Positions 53,428-64,000 of a stretch of DNA of 64,000 bases are shown here, piece after piece (the stretch's first letter is position 1; each line of letters starts with the position of its first letter). The notes beneath the pieces are model-generated. The model saw only the letters and a list, made by a program, of their open reading frames with translations, was not told the DNA's origin and did no database searches. Both the position numbers and the translations under genes were made by a program. Source of the DNA: Tuctoria greenei (taxonomy: Eukaryota; Streptophyta; Magnoliopsida; Poales; Poaceae). Location of the stretch: contig JAYESD010000001.1 of assembly GCA_036927565.1 (NCBI GenBank), positions 12,710,001 through 12,774,000 on the forward strand, in the 5' to 3' direction.

Positions 53428-54968
53428 TGTAGCACCCTCATTTTCATGCATCATGCCTTGCATACGTTCATATACATGTCTAACATTAATCAACATAAAA
53501 AGGGACAAGTTTAAAATTGATTTAGAACAAAACCACACTTAAAAAATCTATAAAGTGCGGACTAGTCTGATTTTGGTGCGGACGGTCCGATTTCTCTCTG
53601 ACCTCGTTCAGACTTTTTCGTTTTCGCTGCGGGATAGTCCGGTGTTCCAATTCCTTGAAAAATTCGCTAAGTCCCTGGACTTGTCTGGTACTCCAGCGGA
53701 CTTGTCCGTTTTCCTCTCTGACTAAAGTCAGACATGTCCGATTTTTCGCCAGAACTATCCGTTTTTCCCCTCTGGATAAGTTCGGACTTGTCTGATTTAT
53801 TTCTGACTAACTTCGGACTAGTCTGACCCTTTTCGGGCTTGTACGATATTTCGCAACTCTGAGCTAATCTTTTGTTTCACGACTTGTTTCTTAGGTTTTA
53901 TGTTAAGTGGGCCTAGGGACGTCGTGCCTAACTCTTTTAGAGCCCATGTGAGACTCTAAACCAACCTCTACTCATCCCAAACTCGAAATCTATCTAACCC
54001 TAGCCTCCACCTCTATATAAACAACCCCACCCCTTGGCATGACATCTATTTGCCACTTTTCCACCCCACCCACACCCTAGTTCGTGGAGAGCCACCATCA
54101 AGGAGGGAGGAGGAGATCCCAAGCAAGAAGAAGAAGAGGAGGAAACGAAAGGGGATCAAGATCTCCATCAAGTTTCGTTCTTCATCACCAATTCATCTCC
54201 AAGTTCATCATCAACCCTAGATCGCCAAGATCCAAGTGTTGCCTCCAAGATCCTTGATTCATTGGAGCCCTAAACACCTGGTATACCTTCTACTTCATTC
54301 TTCTCACGTGAATTCAACCACAAATCTCTAAATTCACGTCGATCTAGAAAACCCTAGTTCGCCAATTCTGCAAAGTGCGGACTTGTCCGATCCCTAGCGG
54401 ACTAGTCTGATATTTCTGACTAAATTGTGTTGAACTAATTCCAAATTAGATCTAATCAACTCCAAACCTGTATAAACTTGTTAAAATATATTAGAACTAG
54501 TTAGTGATCATTAAAAGCGACTCATTAACAAGTTCCATCTTGCATTTGCATTAATTATGCATGTCATGTCATACTGAGTAATTTTTGTGCACTCTTTGAT
54601 GCCGCGGAGGATCTCCAGTACCAAGAGTATGAAGACTTTGACCCGAACCAATCCCAAGAGCAAGGCAAATGTCCTTGAAGCATATTGATCCTGTTTTTAA
54701 AATAAATGTTTTGTTTGCAAAACTGCATGCTTGTGTCAATTTGATGGGAATCCTATGGTAGGAAGTTTACTAGCTTTGTTTAACCATCCTTGTCACCTGT
54801 AATTCATGGTAGAGAGTCGGGATGGGTTTTTTACCTTTTTGCTTCGCTTAATTAATTGGGATGAGAACACAACTATACCATTTAACTTAATGATGCATTT
54901 ATGAGATTATGATTAACATGAACGGGGTAATGTGATATGGTAATGGGTGATCTAAGCAAGCTGGTATG
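53428..54968 (+). mobile_element. E12: Tekay-type gypsy LTR, cut by E11
   Basis: It begins TGTAGCACCCTCATTTTCATGC and matches, in opposite orientation, the E11 LTR from 57815 down to about 56190. At 54968 E11 interrupts it. TATA box CTCTATATAAAC at 54014-54020. A CGGACTAGTCCG-type array lies at about 53564-53850 and a motif pair at 54377-54410. It interrupts E10. Confidence 0.85.
53564..53850. repeat. CGGACTAGTCCG-type array in U3 of E12
   Basis: About 10 copies, more diverged than in SIRE LTRs (CGGACTAGTCTG, CGGACTTGTCCG, AGACATGTCCG, CGGACGGTCCG), about 165 bp upstream of the TATA box. Confidence 0.8.
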
Positions 54969-57815
54969 TGTGACACCCGGTTCCGAAAATGAACCAAGTG
55001 AACGCATATGTGTGCCCAGGATGTTCAACACACATACACGAGTGCATCACAAAAGAGTATATATAAAATTTACCACAGAACAAGATTAATTATCAATTTT
55101 TATTACACAACCCATATTATCCTCGAGTACAAACTCTAATGAATATTAATGACAAGTTCAACTAATGCAGCGGAAATAAACTAAATAAGCAAACTAAACA
55201 GCTAGGCAGCATAAGCGATAGGGTATAGCGCAGCTCCAAAACACCACAGGCAAGCTGACGGTAGACACGACCTAGAACTCCACATTATCGCCATTAAACT
55301 CCCAATCCTGACCTGCAACTGTTGGGGGGATTGCAAGAGTGAGTACATGTCGTACTCAACAAGTGTGGAAAGTATGACATGTGGCTGATTCAAATGACAA
55401 ATATAATAATGGTTGAGTGCTGAAAAGTACATTAAAACATTTGAAAAGCAATATATAATATGTATATGAATCAAACCCATCATAATCATAAGTAATATCA
55501 TAATATCGGTCCATAATTCACCATCCTCATCAATAATTCCAGATTTCACCATTTGCCAATAACCATATTCAATACCAGAAATTAATCCATAACCAGCCAT
55601 AACCATTACCAAACCATAACCATCCCAATACCGAGTTCCCTCTAATCATGGAAGTTGTCCAGGTGCTCATAGCCGGGAGCACGGCTATCATGATAGTTTA
55701 TTAGACACTCTACAGAGTTTGTACCACTTTACCCACGTGTTTGTGATTTCATCACCTTTCAGTGACTAAGAACCTCCCTTATGCCCATGACCCGTCGGTC
55801 ACATTACACACTTCCGTTGGTGTGTGGCCAAGAGATCACAAAATAGCCTTTACAAAGGGATTACTAGCCTATTCAGACCCCACTGAGGTTTCACCGGTGG
55901 CGATGTCTCCCACAGAGCACATCTTCAACCAAGGGCCCCCTCTTGAGCCATTCGGATCCCAGGGTTGTCCCACCAATCATCAACAAACCCAATCCGACTA
56001 CCCCTTCCCCGAGCATCCTTAATGGTCCAAATAGCACTGGCAAAGCCCTAATTAATCAGCTAGGCCGCACCCATACTTGGCCTCGTGATGGCACTGTAGT
56101 CCTGGCTTATTCTCGCATGAACTGATCATTAGATCTAAAGCAAGCAAACCACCATGACATCCAACCCATCCACATACCAGGCTTGTTTAGATAACCCATT
56201 ACCATATCATATTATCCAGTTCATGTTAATCATAGTCTCATAAATACATCATTAATGTGTAGTATTGTTTTTCCATCCCAATTAATTAAGCGAAGCAAAA
56301 AGGTAAAAAGCCCTTCCCGACTCTCTACCCTAATTCCAGGTGACAAGGGTGGTCAACAAAACTAGTAAACTTACTACCATAGGATTCCCATCAAAATTGA
56401 CACAAGCATGCAGTTTTGCAAACAAAACATTTATTTTAAAACAGGATCAATATGCTTCAAGGACACTTGTCTTGCTCTTGGGATTGGTTAGAGTCAAAGC
56501 CTTCAAACTCTTGGTACTGTAGATCCTCCGCGGCACTCTCTAGCGCGAATCCGTCTAATCCGCACAATAAACATACAAACAAGAAACACAATAAAAAAGT
56601 ACACAAATATTACTCAATATGACATGACATGCATGATTTATGCAAATGGAAGGTAGAACTTGTTAAGAGATTGTTTTTAATGATCACTAACTAGTTCTAA
56701 TAGCTTTTAACAATTTTATACAGGTTTGGATGTGATTAGATCTCATTTTAGAATTAATTCAACACAATTTAATCAACAAAATCGGACTAGTCTGTAGAAG
56801 GTTGGACTAGTCTGCACTTCACAGAACTAGCGAACTAGGATTTTCTAGATCAATGTAAATTTAGAGATTAGGGGTTGAATTCACGTAAGAAAAAGAGAAT
56901 AGAAGGTATACCAGGTGTTTAGAACTTTAATGAATCAAGAAACTTGGAGGTAACACTTGTATCTTGATGATCTAAGGTTGATGATGAACTTGGAGATGAA
57001 TTGGTGATGAAGAATGAAGCTTGGTGGAGATCTTGATCCTTTTTCGTTTCCTCCTCTTCTTATTCTTGCTTGGGATCTTCTCCTCCCTCCTTGGTGGTGG
57101 CTCTCCACGAACTAGGGTTTGGGTGGGGTGGAAAAGTGGCAAATAGATGTCAAGCCAAGGGGTGGGGTTGTTTATATAGAGGTGGAGGCTAGGGTTAGAT
57201 GGATTTCGAGTTTGAGAGGAGTAGAGGCCGGTTTAGGGTCCTACATGGGCTCTAAAAGAGTTAGGCGCGACATCCTTAGGCCCACTTAACGTGAAACCCA
57301 AGAAAAAAGTCGTAAAACAAAAGATCAACTTGGAGTCGCAAAATATTGGACAAGTCCGAAAAGGTCCGGAGTAGTCTGAAGTTGTCCAGAGAGAAAATCG
57401 GACAATTCTGGCAAAAAATCGGACAAGTACGACTTTAGTCAGAGAGGAAAATGGACAAATCCGCTGGAACATCGGACCAATCCGGAAAAGTCCAGGGACT
57501 TAGCAAATTTTCAAGGATTCTTGGAATATCGGACTAGTCTGCACAAAATTAGACAAGTCCATAAGTTTCGAGAGGCAAAATCTGACTAGTCCGCAGCAAA
57601 AATGGACAAGTCCGTTTTTGGTCAGAGAGAAATCAGACTAGTCCTCAGAAAAATCGGACTAGTCCGCACTTTCCTGCATTTTAAGTGTGGTTTTGCTCCG
57701 AATCAATTTTAAATGCTCCAAATTAATTTTAAACTCGTTCCTCTTGTTGTGGGTTAATGTTAAACATGTATATGAGTGTATGCAAGGCATGATGCATGAA
57801 AATGAGGGTGTTAAA
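54969..57815 (-). repeat. 3' LTR of E11
   Basis: 2847 bp, ending (plus direction) in GGGTGTTAAA, against TGTAGCACCC at the E12 start. TATA box CTATATAAAC at about 57170-57179. A CGGACTAGTCCG-type array lies at 57344-57670, and a motif pair at 56782-56815. The polypurine tract AAGGGGGGTAGG (minus strand) lies just outside, at about 57819-57832. The first 1.1 kb (plus direction) is AT-rich and holds a 136-codon frame present in both LTRs. Confidence 0.9.
57344..57670. repeat. CGGACTAGTCCG-type array in U3 of E11
   Basis: About 12 copies, variable (CGGACTAGTCCGC, GGACAAGTCCG, CGGACTAGTCTG), beginning about 165 bp upstream of the TATA box in LTR orientation, as in E12. Confidence 0.82.
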
Positions 57816-57829
57816 AACCTACCCCCCTT

Positions 57830-58778
57830 AAAATGAATCTCGCCCTCGAGATTCGACGCGGAAGAGAAGAGATAGGGAAATTCCCTCTTGAGATCAGCCC
57901 CCAATTCCCACGTTTCTTATTTTTCTGTGTGGTGTATCCATTGAACTTTACACCATCTAATAACCTTGTTCCTTGTGACTCTCTACTTGGTTTCCAAGAT
58001 CTTGACTGGTTGCTCGGCATAAGTCAAATATTCCTTTAATTCCAATCCTTCCATTGACACTTGTTCTTCCGGTACTCTTAAGCACTTCATGAGCTGGGAC
58101 ACATGAAAGACATCATGGACATCCGAAAGATGAGTTGGCATCTCCAAATTATATGCTACTTCTCCTCTTTTGTCCAAAAATCTTGAATGGCCCAATGTAG
58201 TGAGGTGCTAGCTTGCCTCTTATGTTAAACCTATTATGACCTCTCATCGGTGACACCTTGAGGTAAACAAAATCTCCCACCTCAAAGGTTAATTTCCTTC
58301 TCCTATTGTCCGTATAGCCCTTTTGTCTTGATTAGGCAGCCCTCAAGTTTTCACGAATTATTTGGACTTGCTCTTCGGCTTCTTGCAACACATCCGGACC
58401 AAATACTTGAGTTTCTCCTGCCTCATTCCAGAACAAAGGTGTCCTGCACTTCCTCTCATAAAGCGCTTCATATGGTGACATTTTCAAGCTTGCTTGGTAA
58501 CTATTGTTGTATGAAAATTCTGCAAATGGCAAGCTCTTGTCCCAACTTCTCCCATGCTTTAAAGCACAAGCTCTTAACATATCCTCTAAAATCTGATTGG
58601 TCCTCTCGGTTTGTCTATCCGTTTGAGGGTGATACGCTGAACTAAAATTCAACATCGTTCCCAAAGCTTCATGCAATTTTTGCCAAAATCTGGAGGTAAA
58701 TTGAGAACCTCTATCCGGGACTATCTTCTTCGGTACTCCATGTCGACACACAATCTGCTCCATGTGTATTTTGGCCAA
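57830..58778 (-). pseudogene. Integrase C-terminal part and chromodomain of E11
   Basis: The frame from 58778 reads MAKIHMEQIVCRHGVPKKIV with DRGSQF (second catalytic Asp, about 58705), then YHPQTDRQTERTNQILEDML (Glu, about 58610-58660) and ALKHGRSWDKSLPFAEFSYN. Later frames give LDKRGEVAYNLEMPTHLSDV and FHVSQLMKCL (about 58080-58170). The chromodomain follows: PVKILETK, RVTRNKVIRWCKVQWIHHTE, TWELGADLKREFPYLF (about 57880-58010). The chromodomain would steer integration to certain chromatin. Stops at 57983 and others cut it. Confidence 0.85.
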
Positions 58779-59785
58779 TTGTGCAGATATATATTTACAT
58801 ATTCAGCTATGTCCTTTTTCATGCTATCCCACCAATAGCAAGTCTTCAAGTCTTTGTACATTTTTGTGCAACTGGGGTGAATCGAGTATGGCGAGTCATG
58901 TGCCTCCTTTAGTATTGTCTCCTGAATATGCTTCACGTTGGGCACGGCAATCCTTTTTCCGAGCCATAAGGTACCATGTTCGTCTTTGTCAAATATGAAT
59001 TCTCTCCCTTCCTTGGTTCTTTCCTTGATTTCCTTGATATCCTCATCCGAGGTTTGTGCTTCTCGAATTTCTTGCTCCAAGGATGGATTTAACTCCATTA
59101 TTCCCATCTCATTCACGAATCCAATATTCAACCGTTCAAACTCCCTGCATAACTCGGATGGCAATTCTCGAACTGTGAGTTGATGACTTACTCCTTTTCT
59201 ACTCAATGCATCGGCCACAACATTAGCCTTTCCTGGATGATAATTGGTTCCCAAGTCATAGTCCTTGATGAGCTCCAACCATCTCTGTTGCCTCAAATTC
59301 AGATCATTTTGTGTGAAAATATACTTCAAACTCTTATGATCCGTATAAAGTTCACACCTATGTCCAAGAATATAGTGCCTCCAAATCTTCAATGCATGTA
59401 CCACGGCTGCGAGTTCCAAATCATGCGTTGGGTAATTCTGCTCATGTTTCTTTAATTGTCTTGATGCATAGGCTACTACTTGACCTTCTTGCATAAGCAC
59501 ACATCCAAGTCCTTTTCTTGATGCGTCGCAATATATGTTGAAACTCTTGCTTACCTCCGGTAGTACCAAAACTGGGGCTGTTGTTAACCTCTTCTTCAAC
59601 TCCTCAAAACTTTTTTGACAAGCTTCAGTCCATTGGAATGCCTTTCCCTTCATTAGCAACTCCGTCATAGGCTTGGCTATCTTGGAAAAGACCTTGATGA
59701 ATCTACGGTAATATCCAGCCATCCCAAGAAAACTCCTGATCTCCTTTACATTTTGTGGGGGCTCCCACTTCAACACGTCTCTCAC
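58721..59785 (-). pseudogene. RT end, RNase H and integrase start of E11
   Basis: A 354-codon frame: KEIRSFLGMAGYYRRFI (RT thumb and connection), RNase H with FNIYCDASRKGLGCVLM, THDLELAAVVHALKIWRHY, LYTDHKSLKYIFTQ and NVVADALSRK (about 59220), then the integrase N terminus up to YKDLKTCYWWDSMKKDIAEYV. The next part, zinc-site CxxC through the first catalytic Asp, is absent. The sequence jumps to the LAKIHMEQIV frame near 58785. Confidence 0.88.
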
Positions 59786-59795
59786 TTTTCTGGCG

Positions 59796-60854
59796 TCAAC
59801 CGATACTCCTCCTCCTGAGATGATATGACCTAAAAAACGACACCTCTCTCAACCAAAATTGACACTTGTTGAACTTGGCATACAATTGATGCTCCCTCAA
59901 TTTCTGCAACGTGAGCCTCAAGTGTTCCTCATGTTCTTTCTCATCCTTCGAGTAGATCATAATGTCATCAATAAACACCACAACGAACTTATCCAAGTAC
60001 TCCATGAAGACCATATTCATGAGGTACATAAAGTAGGCAGACGCATTTGTCAATCCAAAAGACATCACGGTGTACTCATAAGATCCATACTGTGTTCTAA
60101 AAGCTGTCTTAGGTATGTCTGACGGTCTAATCTTCATTTGAAAGTATCCCAACCTCAAATCAATCTTAGAGAAGACACAAGCACCCTTCATCTGATCAAA
60201 CAAGTCTTCTAGGCATGGCAAGGTGTACTTTTTCTTGATGGTCACCTCGTTGAGAGCTCGGTAATCCACACACATACTTTGGGTTCCATCCTTCTTGTCC
60301 ACAAACAGCACGGGCGCTCCCCAAGGTGAAGAGCTTGGACGAATAAAACCCTTCTCTAGTTGCTCTTGAATTTGATTCTTGAGCTCCGCTAATTCCATAG
60401 GAGGCATCCTATACGGCCTCTTAGCTATAGGTGCAGTTCCAGATATTAAATTAATAACGAATTCAATGTCTCGATCAGGTGGCATACCTGGCAACTCGTC
60501 CGGAAAAACATCTGAAAATTCACACACCACCGGAATCTCCTCAATTGCAGCACCGTCCATATGATTCAGTTCCAATTGCTTCGGTGCGGTTTGAGATGCT
60601 TCAAATGCTACGGTGATCCCTTCCTCATTAGTCAACTTCACCGTCTTCGTGGCACACTCAATAACTCCATTGTGCTTCCTCAACCAGTCCATACCAAGTA
60701 TAATGTCCAATCCTTGAGAATCCAGAACAATGAGGTTGGCGGAGAAGTCTACCCCCCTTATTCTAAGGCTTACTTTTGGACATACTATATTTGTCCTCAT
60801 TTCTCCTCCAGTAGACTTAACTAATAGAGTAAACTTCATATGAGAGATAGGCAA
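59796..60854 (-). pseudogene. Protease and RT of E11
   Basis: The frame begins within the protease: PISHMKFTLLVKS, then LIVLDSQGLDIILGMDWLRK. RT: PYRMPPMELAELKNQIQEQL, SSPWGAPVLFVDKKDG, CVDYRALNEVTIKKKYTLP, SKIDLRLGYFQMKIR (first Asp, about 60150), YEYTVMSFGLTNASAYFMYL, FVVVFIDDIMIYSK (active site, about 59960-59990). Just upstream the protease site reads DSGA, stop (TAG), HSFIA at about 60895. A run of six A at 59832-59837 is one base longer than the family frame needs and shifts the thumb into another frame. Confidence 0.9.
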
Positions 60855-61037
60855 ACTATACTTGGCAACATACTTCGATGCAATGAATGAATGCTATGCT
60901 CCAGAATCAAATAACATAGTCGCGGGGTTGGATTTGGCGAGAAACATACCAATGACCACGTCATCTGCTTGTTGAGCATCCTCCGTAGAGACATAGTTCA
61001 CGTTGCCACGAGCAAAATTCTGCTGTCCACGATTCCC

Positions 61038-62171
61038 TTATGGCTGTCCTCCATTTGGTCTTGGGTTTTGCCTCGGTGCATTGCTTCCTTGACCAAGGTC
61101 TGACTTAGGACATTGGTGCGCAAAGTGTCCAGCTTCTCCACAAGTATAGCACTTCTTAACTCCACCATAATTATTGGGGCGATCTTGGTTCTGAACATTT
61201 GCACCAGGAAAATTAGCACGAGGTGCATATGGCATCGGAGGCCTAGGTTCTTGCATGACGGGGCGCTGCTGCACAAACTGAGTTGGACGCGGTGCATATC
61301 CGGGGCATTGAGCAGGCACAAAAGAGCTGAAGTAAGGCGCATTAGGCGGCGCAAAGCGAGGGCGCACATTACTTCCTTGTTGCTGTCCTTGATATGGCAC
61401 CTTCCTCTTGTTGTCTTGTTCCATCTCGCGGACCTTGTTCTCAACCACAATTGCTTTGTCCACAAGCTTCTGGAAATTGGCATAATCACAGTTGAGTAGT
61501 TGCACTTGGATCTCATTGTTCAAGCCTCTCATGAACAAGTATTGCTTCCGGCTGTCCCGACTAACATCCTCAGGCGCATATCTTGAGAGTTGAGTGAACT
61601 TATTGAGATATTCACTCACGCTTGATTTGCCTTGCCTTAAGTTCTCAAATTCTTGCCTTTTCAAAATCATAACTCCTTCCCGCACATAATGAGAACGGAA
61701 GTTCTCCTTGAATTCCGCCCAAGTGATCCTCTCTTGATTCTCATGAGCATTGCAATAAGCATCCCACGAATCCGCAGCTGCTCCAACTAGTTGATGAGAA
61801 GCAAATAAGACCTTCTCCCGGTCATTGCATTGGACAATAGCAAGTTTCTTCTCCACGAACTTGAGCCAATCATCCGCATCCATAGGGTCAACAGCTTGAG
61901 CAAAGTTCGGCGGCCTAGTCCTCATAAACTCTCCCAATCGGTTATGAGGAGGTGGGGGTGGCGGTGGAGGCATGTGGGGCTGATTGTTGTTATTGCCAGC
62001 CTGCAGCTGTCCCATAGTTTGTATCATGGTCTACATGAGCTGGTTTTGCATAGCCAATAGCTGCTCAATATTGATAGCTCCATGAGTAGATCCTTGTCCA
62101 ATGTTGTTCTGAGGCACTCCATTGTTCTCCTCCTCATCATTGCCATCCCTCTGGTTGCGAGTTCTCACCAT
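61038..62171 (-). pseudogene. Gag of E11 (one stop)
   Basis: It starts MVRTRNQRDGNDEEENNGVP (ATG at 62171). A TAG stop lies at 62028-62030 after MQNQLM; it is then open to 61038. Pro-rich MPPPPPPPPHNRL, the retrotransposon gag domain (ADDWLKFVEKKLAIVQCNDR, ADSWDAYCNAHE, TWAEFKENFRSHYV, EFENLRQGKSSVSEYLNKFT), a Pro/Gln-rich tail and one zinc knuckle CYTCGEAGHFAHQC (about 61110-61155, intact). It would build the particle core. Confidence 0.9.
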
Positions 62172-62420
62172 CTGGAGAAAAGCAATAGGTAAGAATTAGA
62201 AAATGTCCCCAACTATATGCATCAAGGGATATGAAACTAGACAACTAACTAGCCTACGTGGACATGGCATTGCTAAAGCACCCCAAAATCCTCTATTAAG
62301 CACACAAGCAAACAATATATAGCAAACAGCACACCAACCAAAATACATCGATTCCTGAGTGCTCCTATGTGCTCTAAAGTGTCCATTCTATCTAGGCTGA
62401 AGCCTACGTTCAACCTTTGG
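62172..62420 (-). other. Untranslated leader of E11
   Basis: Short sequence between the primer binding site and the gag start; no feature seen. Confidence 0.6.
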
Positions 62421-62433
62421 CTCTGGTACCAAT
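62421..62433 (-). promoter_or_regulatory. Primer binding site of E11
   Basis: On the minus strand TTGGTACCAGAGCC lies two bases beyond the LTR end; similar to the tRNA-iMet site TGGTATCAGAGCC. Confidence 0.8.
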
Positions 62434-62434
62434 C

Positions 62435-64000
62435 TAAGACACCCGGTTCCGAAAATGAACCAAGTGAACGCATATGTGTGCCCAGGACGTTTAACACACA
62501 TACACGAGTGCATCACAAAAGAGTATACAGAAAATTTACCACAAAACAAGATTAATTATCAAATTTTATTGCACAACCTATATTATCCTCGAGTACAAAC
62601 TCTAATGAATATTAATGACAAGTTCAACTAATGTAGTGGAAATAAACTAAATAAGCAAACTAAACAGCTAGGCAGCATAAGCGATAGGGTATAGCGCAAC
62701 TCCAAAACACCACAAGCAAGCTAACGGTAGACACGGCCTAGAACTCTGCATTACCGCCATTGAACTCCCAATCCTGACCTGCAACTGTTGGGGGGATCGC
62801 AAGAGTGAGTACATGTCATACTCAACAAGTGTGGAAAGTATGACATGTGGCTGATTCAAATGACGAATATAATAATGGATGAGTGCTGAAAAGTACATTA
62901 AAACATTTGAAAAGCAATATATAATATGTATATGAATCAAATCCATCATAATCATAGGTAATATCATAATACCAGTCCATAATTCACCATCCTCGTCAGT
63001 AATTCCAGATTCCACCATTTGCCAATAACCATATTCAATACCAGAAATTAATCCATAACCAGCCATAACCATTACCAAACCATAACCATCCCAATACCGA
63101 GTTCCCTCTAATCATGGAAGTTGTCCAGGTGCTCATAACCGGGCGCACGGCTATCATGATAGTTTATTAGACACTCTGCAGAGTTTGTATCACTTTACCC
63201 ACGTGTTTGTGATTTCATCACCTTTCGGTGACTAAGAACCTCCCCTATGCCCATGACCCGTCGGTCACATTACACACTTCCGTTGATGTGTGGCCAAGAG
63301 ATCACAAAATAGCCTTTACAAAGGGATTACTAGCCTATTCATACCCCATTGAGGTTTCACCGGTGACGATGTCTCCCACAGAGCACATCTTCAACCAAGG
63401 GCCCCCTCTTGAGCCATTCGGATCCTAGGGTAGTCCCACCAATCATCAACAAACCATATCTGACTACCCCTTCCCCGAGCATCCTTAATGGTCCAAATAG
63501 CACTGGCAAAGCCCTAATTAATCAGCTACGCCGCACCCATACTTGGCCTCGTGGTGGCACTATAGTCCTAGCTTATTCTCGCATGAACCGGTCCTTAGAT
63601 CTAAAGCAAGCAAACCACCATGACATCCAACCCATCCACATACCAGGCTTGCTTAGATCACCCATTACCATATCATATTATCCAGTTCATGTTAATCATA
63701 GTCTCATAAATACATCATTAATGTGTAGTATTGTTTTTCCATCCCAATTATTTAAGCGAAGCAAAAAGGTAAAAAGCCCTTCCCGACTCTCTACCATAAT
63801 TCCAGGTGACAAGGGTGGTCAACAAAACTAGTAAACTTCCTACCATAGGATTCCCATCAAAATTGACACAAGCATCAGTTTTGCAAACAAAACATTTATT
63901 TTAAACCAGGATCAATATGCTTCAGGGACACTTGTCTTGCTCTTGGGATTGGTTAGGGTCAAAGCCTTCAAACTCTTGGTGATGTAGATCCTCCGTGGCA
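62435..64000 (-). repeat. 5' LTR of E11, partial at window edge
   Basis: It matches 54969-56540 closely, including the conserved 136-codon frame (62668-63078). The promoter part with TATA box and motif array would lie beyond the window. Confidence 0.9.

Larger units (their letters stand above)
54969..64000 (-). mobile_element. E11: Tekay-type chromovirus, runs off the window
   Basis: The minus-strand element has a 3' LTR (54969-57815), chromodomain, integrase, RNase H, RT, protease, gag, tRNA-iMet-type primer binding site (about 62421-62433) and a partial 5' LTR (62435-64000). The order and chromodomain define a Tekay/Del-type chromovirus. The LTRs look only a few percent different. Inactivating changes: a gag stop, a protease stop, a one-base insertion in the RT-RNase H junction and a deletion in integrase. 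Confidence 0.92.

Noticed and set aside
55762..56125. Plus-strand frames in the E11 3' LTR (copies at 63228-63831)
   Set aside because: Within the LTR, antisense to the element, no similarity to known proteins.
1..64000. tRNA or rRNA genes, host genes
   Set aside because: tRNA-like words are primer binding sites only; no cloverleaf, rRNA or exon structure of a host gene was recognised by reading. A tRNAscan-SE and protein homology search would settle it.

Overview
The window reads as nuclear DNA of a grass (Poaceae), from a heterochromatic, retrotransposon-rich region. I base this on the element families: SIRE/Maximus and other Ty1/copia elements, and Tat, Athila and Tekay Ty3/gypsy elements, one Tat copy carrying an antisense ORF with a PF04195-like domain. 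A Stowaway MITE is also present. I cannot name the genus. I found no convincing host gene, rRNA, tRNA or organellar segment. Essentially every real coding stretch belongs to an LTR retrotransposon, and most are broken. I use element names E1-E13 throughout.

Left part (1-7.2 kb): an AT-rich stretch with a perfect Stowaway hairpin MITE (371-450). Then E1, a decayed minus-strand copia remnant (gag about 2180-2760, leader with degenerate repeats, PBS 5217-5232, LTR 5236-5712). Then a GAGCTCG-rich foldback MITE (E3, 6177-6613) with a 10-bp target duplication. Two short stretches have no recognised content.

7.2-24.9 kb: E4, a complete but dead copia element on the plus strand (7207-24878, target duplication GATTA). 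Its integrase is split by E5, a Tat-lineage gypsy on the minus strand (9881-21492). E5 carries gag-pol, a tandem hairpin repeat and an antisense accessory ORF.

24.9-64 kb: a nest of at least six levels. E6 (SIRE, minus, truncated) abuts E7 (SIRE, plus). E8 (Athila, plus) sits in E7 gag. E9 (SIRE, minus, 32507-43604, target duplication ACGGT) sits in E8. E13 (Tat, minus) also sits in E8, inside its integrase. E10 (SIRE, minus) sits in E13, E12 (Tekay LTR, plus) in E10, and E11 (Tekay, minus, running off the right edge) in E12.

Most notable signals: (1) arrays of a self-complementary motif, CGGACTAGTCCG, lie just upstream of the TATA box in the LTRs of both SIRE copia and Tekay gypsy elements, and each LTR except E7 also shows a motif pair in the transcribed 3' part. 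(2) The SIRE elements carry a conserved third ORF of about 500-520 codons. In E9 it has its own TATA box, motif cluster and putative 5'-UTR intron. (3) The antisense ORF of the two Tat elements keeps a canonical phase-2 intron at the same position in both divergent copies, with a shared TACTTAAG box upstream.
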